DNA from: Brachybacterium ginsengisoli
GTDB taxonomy: Bacteria; Actinomycetota; Actinomycetes; Actinomycetales; Dermabacteraceae
Reading direction: 5' to 3'
Assembly: GCF_002407065.1 (NCBI RefSeq)
Contig: NZ_CP023564.1
Location: 3,348,001 to 3,412,000 of the forward strand
Length of the DNA: 64,000 nt
The notes beneath the pieces are model-generated. The model did not search any database, was not told where the DNA came from, and saw only the letters and a program-made list of their open reading frames with translations. Position numbers and translations under genes: made by a program. Within the stretch, counting starts at the first letter, position 1; each line of letters opens with the position of its first letter. Below are positions 59,121-64,000 of the stretch, in pieces.

Positions 59121-59969
59121 TCAGGCCCCCTGGTGCCCGGCGAAGTCGTTCGGGTTCGCGCCGCGGCGGCCGGGCTCGCCCTGGTGCAGCTCGCTGATCC
59201 GGGCCACCTCGTCCTCGGCGAGGGTTAGCTCGAGGGAGGCGAGGTTCGAGGCGATCCGCTCGGGCGTGACGGACTTCGGGATCACCACGTTGCCGAGCGC
59301 CAGGTTCCAGGCGATCATCACCTGCGCGGGGCTCGCGTCATGCGCCGCGGCGATCTCGGTGATCACGGGGTCCTCGAGCTCGCCGCCGCCCTGGCCCAGC
59401 GGCGACCAGGACTCGGTGACGATCCCCTTGGACGCATGGAACTCGCGCAGCTCGGGCTGGTTGAAGTACGGGTGCAGCTCGATCTGGTTGAGCACGGGCA
59501 GCACACCGGTCTCGGCCTCGATCTTCTCGAGGTCCTCGATGCGGAAGTTCGAGGTGCCGATCGAGCGGATCCGGCCCTGCTCCTGGAGCTCCACGAGCGC
59601 CTTCCAGGTCTCCACGGCCAGGCCCTTCGAGGGCGCGGGCCAGTGGACCAGGTAGAGGTCGAGCTCCTCGAGCCCGAGGTCCTTCATGGTGGCGTCGAAG
59701 GAGGCCAGGGTCGCGTCGTACCCCTGGTCCTGGTTGGGGACCTTCGAGGTCACGAAGACCTCGTCGCGGTCCAGGCCCGCGGTCTTCAGCGCCTGGCCCA
59801 CCCCGGCCTCGTTGTTGTAGCCGCGGGCGGTGTCGACGTGGCGGTAGCCGGCCTCGAGGGCCTTGACGACGACGTCGGCCGCGACCTCGTTCTCGACCTG
59901 CCACACGCCGTAGCCGAGCTGCGGGATGGAACGTCCGTCGCGGAAGGGGAGACGGGGCGAGGTGGTCAT
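59121..59969 (-). CDS. Aldo/keto reductase
   Basis: A 282-residue AKR of the usual length. The catalytic tetrad is visible: Asp46 and Tyr51 (HVDTARGYNNE), Lys76 (VTSKV) and His109 (LVHWP). The NADPH-binding IPKSVTPERIASNL motif is near the C-terminus. It reduces aldehydes or ketones in the cytosol. AAGGAG precedes the ATG at 59967-59969; upstream in-frame sequence is not conserved-looking. Confidence 0.93.
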   Translation of the reverse strand: MTTSPRLPFRDGRSIPQLGYGVWQVENEVAADVVVKALEAGYRHVDTARGYNNEAGVGQALKTAGLDRDEVFVTSKVPNQDQGYDATLASFDATMKDLGLEELDLYLVHWPAPSKGLAVETWKALVELQEQGRIRSIGTSNFRIEDLEKIEAETGVLPVLNQIELHPYFNQPELREFHASKGIVTESWSPLGQGGGELEDPVITEIAAAHDASPAQVMIAWNLALGNVVIPKSVTPERIASNLASLELTLAEDEVARISELHQGEPGRRGANPNDFAGHQGA

Positions 59970-60075
59970 GATGCTCCTTGCTCTCGTGGACCGCGGGCGT
60001 GCGCGGCGGGGGTCCCTGCCAAGATAGCGCTCTCCCCCGCCCGGGACCAGCCGATCCGCCACCTTGACGTCCTGG

Positions 60076-60699
60076 TCAGCGCACTGCGAGCCCGGTCGCG
60101 GCGAGCAGTGGGGCGAGGGTGACCAGCAGGATGAACGCCCGCTCGGCGAGCCCGAAGGTGCGTCGGCGCAGAGCGCGCACGACGAGGGAGATCACCAGTG
60201 CGGCGAGTGCGATCGCGGCCAGCGTGTGCACGCCGTCGTAGAGCCACGGGACGGCGAGCCCCCGCCCGCCGCGGGCCCCGGAGCCGTCGCCGAGCAGGTC
60301 CCCGAGCGGCCCGATCGTGGAGTACGCGATCGTGAACCAGGCGATCGCGAGCAGCAGGTGGGCGCGGCCGCGCATGGTGACCGGTGCGTCGGGCCCGTCG
60401 GTCGGCACCATCGGCATCACGGCGAGCACCCCGGCCAGCACCAGCAGCCAGATGCCCACTCCCGTGCCCTCCGGACCGGGCACGGCCAGCGCCGCGAGTC
60501 CGAGCGCCACCCAGGCGGCCGACGCCGTCCACGACGCGATCCCCGCGATCCGACGCGTCCCCGGTTCGCGGGAGGCGGCGTAGTCGCTGACGGTGTCCCG
60601 CACCGGGTCGATCCCGCCCGGCCGCACGTGGAGCAGCGCGAACAGCAGGATCCGCACGGCGAACAGCGCGACGGCGACGAGGGCGAGCAGGTGGGTCAT
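60076..60699 (-). CDS. DUF998-family membrane protein
   Basis: A 207-residue protein with about six hydrophobic segments and the DUF998 pattern (PVRDTVSDYAASREPGTRRI, later MRGRAHLLLAIAWFTIAYST). Function is unknown. GGAGGAACG precedes the ATG. It is divergent from a MerR regulator, and its promoter has the long spacer typical of MerR control. Confidence 0.82.
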   Translation of the reverse strand: MTHLLALVAVALFAVRILLFALLHVRPGGIDPVRDTVSDYAASREPGTRRIAGIASWTASAAWVALGLAALAVPGPEGTGVGIWLLVLAGVLAVMPMVPTDGPDAPVTMRGRAHLLLAIAWFTIAYSTIGPLGDLLGDGSGARGGRGLAVPWLYDGVHTLAAIALAALVISLVVRALRRRTFGLAERAFILLVTLAPLLAATGLAVR

Positions 60700-60734
60700 G
60701 GGCGTTCCTCCGGTGGTTCGGGACGATGGGAGGA

Positions 60735-60765
60735 ACGCTAGAGTCTCCAGTCACTGGAAGGTCAA
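60735..60765 (-). promoter_or_regulatory. MerR-type promoter of the DUF998 gene
   Basis: On the minus strand, TTGACC (60760-60765) and TAGCGT (60735-60740) are separated by 19 nt, the over-long spacer that MerR activators correct by DNA twisting. The spacer holds the palindrome TCCAGT-C-ACTGGA (60746-60758). The MerR gene on the opposite strand is the obvious regulator. Confidence 0.78.
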
Positions 60766-60817
60766 GGCCCCGCGACGACCGCTGCGACCACGACGACCAC
60801 GGACGGACGGAGCATCG

Positions 60818-61177
60818 ATGCGGATCGGAGAGCTCGCGCGGCGCACGGGGGTCACCCCGTCCACGCTGCGCTTCTACGAGGAGCAGGACATGTTCAGCCC
60901 CGGGCAGGTGCTGCGTACGCCCAACGGGTATCGCGACTACACCGAGGGCGCCCGGCAGCGGGTGGCGCTGATCCTCGCCGGTCGTGGAGCGGGGTTCTCC
61001 CTGCTCGATATGCGCACCCAGATGCGCGACTGGCCCACGATGACGGACGCGGAGCGCGAGCAGATCCTGCGCGCCCAGCTCGCGGTGCTCGATCAGCGCG
61101 CGGCGGAGATCGACCGCAGCCGCGCCGAGATCCGGGAGGTCCTGGGGATCTTCTCCGCGCGCCGCGCGGAGGCCTGA
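60818..61177 (+). CDS. MerR-family transcriptional regulator
   Basis: A 119-residue protein. The winged helix (MRIGELARRTGVTPSTLRFY) fills the first 70 residues, followed by a coiled-coil dimer helix (about 80-112). There is no cysteine at all, so a metal-sensing role is unlikely; it may sense a small molecule or be ligand-free. CGGAG precedes the ATG. It faces the DUF998 gene across a MerR-type promoter. Confidence 0.9.
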   Translation: MRIGELARRTGVTPSTLRFYEEQDMFSPGQVLRTPNGYRDYTEGARQRVALILAGRGAGFSLLDMRTQMRDWPTMTDAEREQILRAQLAVLDQRAAEIDRSRAEIREVLGIFSARRAEA

Positions 61178-61201
61178 GCGCGGCCGGTCAGGCCCTCCCG
61201 G

Positions 61202-61669
61202 TCAGGCGCGCTGCACGCCCAACGAGAGCGGCCGGTCGCTGGGATCGGACTCGAGCCAGCGGGCGAGGGCGGGCGGCTGCACATCGAACTCGGCAAGGCG
61301 GTCCAGGGGCAGCCAGGCGGTGCCGGCCTGGCGAGGATCGGGGTCGGTGCCCTCGCCGGGCTCCTCCCCCTCGGCGAGCCCGCACCAGTAGGCGAGGTTG
61401 ACCTGGTGGAACGGGTCGATCGGGGTGCCGTCGCGCACGCTGCGGTCGGCCATGAACTCGAACAGCAGCGCCATCTGGTGCACCTCGACCAGGGCGCCGA
61501 TCTCCTCGCGGCACTCACGGATCAGGGCGGAGGGCTGGTCCTCCCCGTGGTCCTGGCCGCCGCCGGGCAGCTCGAACAGCTCGCGGCCGTCGGGGTCGAT
61601 GTACCGGTTCATGAGGACCTGGCGGTCCCGGATGATGAGGGCCTTCACGGCCACGCGGGGCGTCCTCAT
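61202..61669 (-). CDS. Nudix hydrolase
   Basis: A 155-residue protein with a full Nudix box: G-x5-E (GGQDHGE), seven residues, then RECREEIGA. It hydrolyses a nucleoside diphosphate-linked compound. The ATG at 61667-61669 overlaps the stop of the PTS IIA gene by 4 nt, an odd partner that suggests a phosphosugar-nucleotide housekeeping role or chance operon formation. Confidence 0.9.
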   Translation of the reverse strand: MRTPRVAVKALIIRDRQVLMNRYIDPDGRELFELPGGGQDHGEDQPSALIRECREEIGALVEVHQMALLFEFMADRSVRDGTPIDPFHQVNLAYWCGLAEGEEPGEGTDPDPRQAGTAWLPLDRLAEFDVQPPALARWLESDPSDRPLSLGVQRA

Positions 61670-62220
61670 GCCTCGACCCCCTGGGCGTCGTCGCCGCGGC
61701 CGACGGGCTCCGGCCCCTCCCCCGTCGGCAGGACCTCCGCGAGGCGCCGCGCGGCACGCCCGCGCAGATCCTCGTCGTCCTCGGCGGCGAGCAGGTCCGC
61801 GACCGCGGACTCGTCGCGGAGCAGCCCCATCAGGCGCTGCAGGGCGGCCAGGTGCTCCCGGGCGTCGGTGAGCAGCGGCATCGCCACCAGGCGCACCTCG
61901 ACCGTGCCCGCCGACGACCCCATCTCGCCGAAGGGGACCGGCCGGGCCAGGGTCGCGAGCGCGAGACCCGGGACCAGCACGTGCTGCGGATCCGCATGCG
62001 GGATCGCCGTCGGGACCGGGGTGGGGAGCCCCGTGGGATACGTGCGCTCCCGGGCGAGCAGGGCTGCGGGGAAGGCGTCGGTCACTGCTCCCTGGTCCAG
62101 CAGGCGCCCGGCGAGGGAGCGCAGCACGTCCCCGTCGTCGGAGGCGTCCAGGTGCGCGACCACCACGTTCAGCCGCAGCGGCGGGCGGGGATCGGCAGGC
62201 GGTGTCGGTTCGGTGCTCAT
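61666..62220 (-). CDS. Orphan PTS IIA component, fructose/galactitol type
   Basis: A 184-residue IIA protein with His75 in TAIPHADPQHV. It resembles the IIA at 48572 in order of motifs (GAVTDAFPAALLARERTYPT against GAVTDSFEAAVLQREEMHPT) but has a Pro-rich N-terminus and a longer C-terminal tail. No IIB or IIC is nearby. It may serve the distant GatBC permease or be a regulatory IIA. GGGAGGAACC precedes the ATG. Confidence 0.85.
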   Translation of the reverse strand: MSTEPTPPADPRPPLRLNVVVAHLDASDDGDVLRSLAGRLLDQGAVTDAFPAALLARERTYPTGLPTPVPTAIPHADPQHVLVPGLALATLARPVPFGEMGSSAGTVEVRLVAMPLLTDAREHLAALQRLMGLLRDESAVADLLAAEDDEDLRGRAARRLAEVLPTGEGPEPVGRGDDAQGVEA

Positions 62221-62336
62221 GGTTCCTCCCGGGGGTCGCCCACGATTCTGACATCCCGGGCCCGCCGCCTGCGTACGCTGGGCGCTGACGCCCGCTCGCG
62301 CCCCCGCGACCGGCAGGAACCTGCCCAGGAGCATCC

Positions 62337-63293
62337 ATGCCCGCCCCTCGTGACACCGCCGTCGTCGTGCGGGCCGCGCGCCTGTACTACGAGCAGGGCC
62401 GCTCCCAGACCGAGGTCGCCGAGGCGCTCGACCTCTCCCGGTCCAACGTCTCCCGCATCCTCGCCCAGGCGCGGGACCGCGGCATCGTCGAGATCACGAT
62501 CCACGACCCCGACGGGCCGCCCCAGCGGGACGAGGCGCTCGAGGTCGCGCTGCGCACCACCTTCTCCCTGCGTGAGGCGCATGTGGTCTCCGCTCCGCGC
62601 ACCCCGGCGATGGAGTCGGTGGCGCGGGAGGGCGCGGCCGTGCTCACCGAGCGGCTCACCTCGGCGCGGAGCGTGGGCATCTCCTGGGGCGAGACGGTCC
62701 AGCGCGTGGTCGCCGAGCTGGAGACCCTGCGCCCCCGACCCACACCCGAGGTGCTGCCCCTGGTGGGAGGGCACAGCACCCTGGATCAGTTCGACTCGGG
62801 CGAGTCCGTGCTGCGGGTCCTCGCCTCCCGGATCGGCGCCACGCCGCGCACGCTCTACGCCCCGGCCGTCCTGGAGAGCGCGACGGCGGTCGCGACGCTG
62901 CTCGGGGAGTCGAGCATCGGCGAGGTGCTCGCCGCGGCCGCCCGGGTGGAGCTCGCCCTGGTGGGCATCGGCTCGCTGGGCGTGCACTCCTCCGCGCACG
63001 TGCTGGACCTGATGCGGCTCAGCGCCGCCGAGCGCACCGCCTTCGAGGACCAGCAGCCCGTCGGCGACGTGTGCGGGCGCTTCGTCGACACCCACGGGGT
63101 GCCGCTGGGGGCGCCGACGGATCAGCGCGTGCTCGCGGTGACCTTCTCGGAGCTGCTGCGGATCCCCGAGGTGGTGGGCGTCGCGGCCGGAGCCGAGAAG
63201 GCGCCCGGCGTGCTCGGCGTGCTGCGCAGCGGCGCGATCCACACCGCGGTGCTCGACGTGGACCTGGCCCGCCAGGTCCTCGCCCTCTGCTGA
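62337..63293 (+). CDS. SorC-family sugar-responsive regulator, paralogue of the 47597 gene
   Basis: A 318-residue protein, exactly the length of the regulator at 47597 and very similar to it: ARLYYEQGRSQTEVAEALDL, SRSNVSRILAQARDRGIVEI, GPPQR. AGGAG precedes the ATG. It is divergent from the orphan IIA and Nudix genes, repeating the SorC-IIA pairing seen at 47597-49060. Likely ligand is a phosphorylated polyol or sugar. Confidence 0.9.
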   Translation: MPAPRDTAVVVRAARLYYEQGRSQTEVAEALDLSRSNVSRILAQARDRGIVEITIHDPDGPPQRDEALEVALRTTFSLREAHVVSAPRTPAMESVAREGAAVLTERLTSARSVGISWGETVQRVVAELETLRPRPTPEVLPLVGGHSTLDQFDSGESVLRVLASRIGATPRTLYAPAVLESATAVATLLGESSIGEVLAAAARVELALVGIGSLGVHSSAHVLDLMRLSAAERTAFEDQQPVGDVCGRFVDTHGVPLGAPTDQRVLAVTFSELLRIPEVVGVAAGAEKAPGVLGVLRSGAIHTAVLDVDLARQVLALC

Positions 63294-63315
63294 GCGCGCC
63301 GCACGCCCCGGACGG

Positions 63316-64000
63316 TCAGGCCTGGCCGGCGAGGACCTTCTCGAAGCGGGCGGTGAGCTCGTGGTCGACCGGCAGCTCGGCGTCGTCGAGGTGTGTGATC
63401 GGGGCGGCGAGCCGGGTCGAGGAGAGCAGCCAGGCGCCGTCGGAGCCGGCCACGTCCTCCACCGTCATCAGCTCCTCGCGTCCCTGGAGGCCCTCCTTCT
63501 CCAGCCAGGTGAAGAGGGAGGCGACGCTCGTGCCCGCCAGCACGCCGGCGCTCACCGGGGTGGTGAGGAACTCGTCGCCGCGGCGCACCAGCAGCGTGGA
63601 CGTCGGCCCCTCGAGCACGTAGCCGTCGCTCGCGCGGAACAGCACGTCGGCCGCCCCGCGGCGCTTGGCCTCGCGCACGGCGGCCATGTTCACGGCGTAG
63701 CTGAGCGTCTTCGCGCCCTGGAGCAGCCATGGGCTGGTCTCGGCGGCGGTGGTGGGCAGGCCGCGGTCCAGCACGGCGACCTTCATGCCGCTGCGGTACG
63801 GGCTCCAGTCGTCCGAGACCCGGGCGTGGATCCAGCAGGTGGGGACTCCGTCGCCCTCGATGCCGCGGGTGAGCATCACGCGCACGCTGAGCTCGGCGAC
63901 CGGGGCGTGGGCGGCGATCGCGGCATCGACGGCCTCGGCGATGACCTGCACGTCGGGCACGGGGAGCTCGATCTGGGCGGCGCTGCGGGCGAGCCGCGCG
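63316..64000 (-). CDS. Class IV aminotransferase, partial (aminodeoxychorismate lyase/BCAT type)
   Basis: The C-terminal 228 residues or so of a fold-type IV PLP enzyme; the start lies beyond the right edge. The frame stays open to position 64000 (ARLARSAAQIELPVPDVQ). The PLP lysine is in GAKTLSYAVNMAAVREAKRR, and the ASDGYVLEGPTSTLLVRRGD and TPVSAGVLAGTSVASLF blocks are typical. It may be PabC-like or a branched-chain or D-amino acid aminotransferase; the sequence seen does not decide. Confidence 0.87.
   Translation of the reverse strand, partial: ARLARSAAQIELPVPDVQVIAEAVDAAIAAHAPVAELSVRVMLTRGIEGDGVPTCWIHARVSDDWSPYRSGMKVAVLDRGLPTTAAETSPWLLQGAKTLSYAVNMAAVREAKRRGAADVLFRASDGYVLEGPTSTLLVRRGDEFLTTPVSAGVLAGTSVASLFTWLEKEGLQGREELMTVEDVAGSDGAWLLSSTRLAAPITHLDDAELPVDHELTARFEKVLAGQA

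Noticed and set aside
1..64000. tRNA, rRNA, prophage, insertion sequences or a replication origin
   Set aside because: I looked for tRNA-like cloverleaf ends, transposase or integrase motifs and DnaA-box clusters and saw none convincing.

Overview
This window looks like chromosomal DNA of a very GC-rich Gram-positive actinobacterium. The closest fit I can suggest is a Brachybacterium-like member of the Micrococcales; that name is inference from gene content and style, not from a search. The supporting features are extreme G/C at third codon positions, many GTG starts, ATGA/GTGA stop-start overlaps inside operons, several apparently leaderless genes, Tat-like lipoprotein signals and a set of zinc-independent ribosomal protein paralogues. 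I see no rRNA, tRNA, phage, insertion sequence or CRISPR array. Most of the window is accessory carbon-uptake and carbon-catabolism functions.

Layout. Positions 1-2900 hold redox enzymes and regulators. Positions 2980-6620 are a zinc-starvation island: a COG0523 protein facing L28, L33, S14, L31 and L36 paralogues across a Zur-like box, followed by two more L31-type genes. Positions 6630-9710 hold an SGNH hydrolase, a flavin monooxygenase and a MazG-like protein. Positions 9740-18226 look like a locus for sulfated galactose-containing glycans: sulfatase, Gfo/Idh dehydrogenase, ABC importer and GH35 beta-galactosidase, with matching LacI-type operators at both ends. Positions 18319-24746 hold an ABC exporter, a lipoprotein serpin and a second sugar ABC importer. 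Positions 25142-35620 hold a sodium symporter with a small membrane partner, an S10-like peptidase, an RclA-like flavoprotein facing an AhpD-like protein, a GH15 hydrolase and CstA with YbdD.

Positions 35764-40705 look like a cluster for murein-peptide use: DUF3870, a DUF819 membrane protein, a dipeptide epimerase, an NlpC/P60 peptidase and a class A beta-lactamase-like hydrolase. A leader with mutually exclusive hairpins precedes the DUF819 gene. Positions 40841-47300 are a LacI-controlled sugar ABC operon with a TIM-barrel isomerase and a second Gfo/Idh dehydrogenase. Positions 47597-58290 are a composite polyol locus: a complete glucitol-type PTS with GutM, a COG4091 oxidoreductase, E1alpha/E1beta/E2 of a 2-oxo acid or acetoin dehydrogenase, and a complete galactitol-type PTS facing a SorC regulator. 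Positions 59121-64000 hold an aldo/keto reductase, a DUF998 membrane protein with a MerR regulator, a Nudix hydrolase with an orphan PTS IIA, a second SorC regulator and a partial class IV aminotransferase.

The most unusual signal is not a gene. Four intergenic palindromes at 33056, 47351, 58637 and 58797 are each exactly 58 nt long. They share an apical core (GACCGATG, 10 nt, CATCGGTC), while their lower stems differ in sequence but mostly remain complementary. They sit beside short tandem repeats. I could not match them to a known element.
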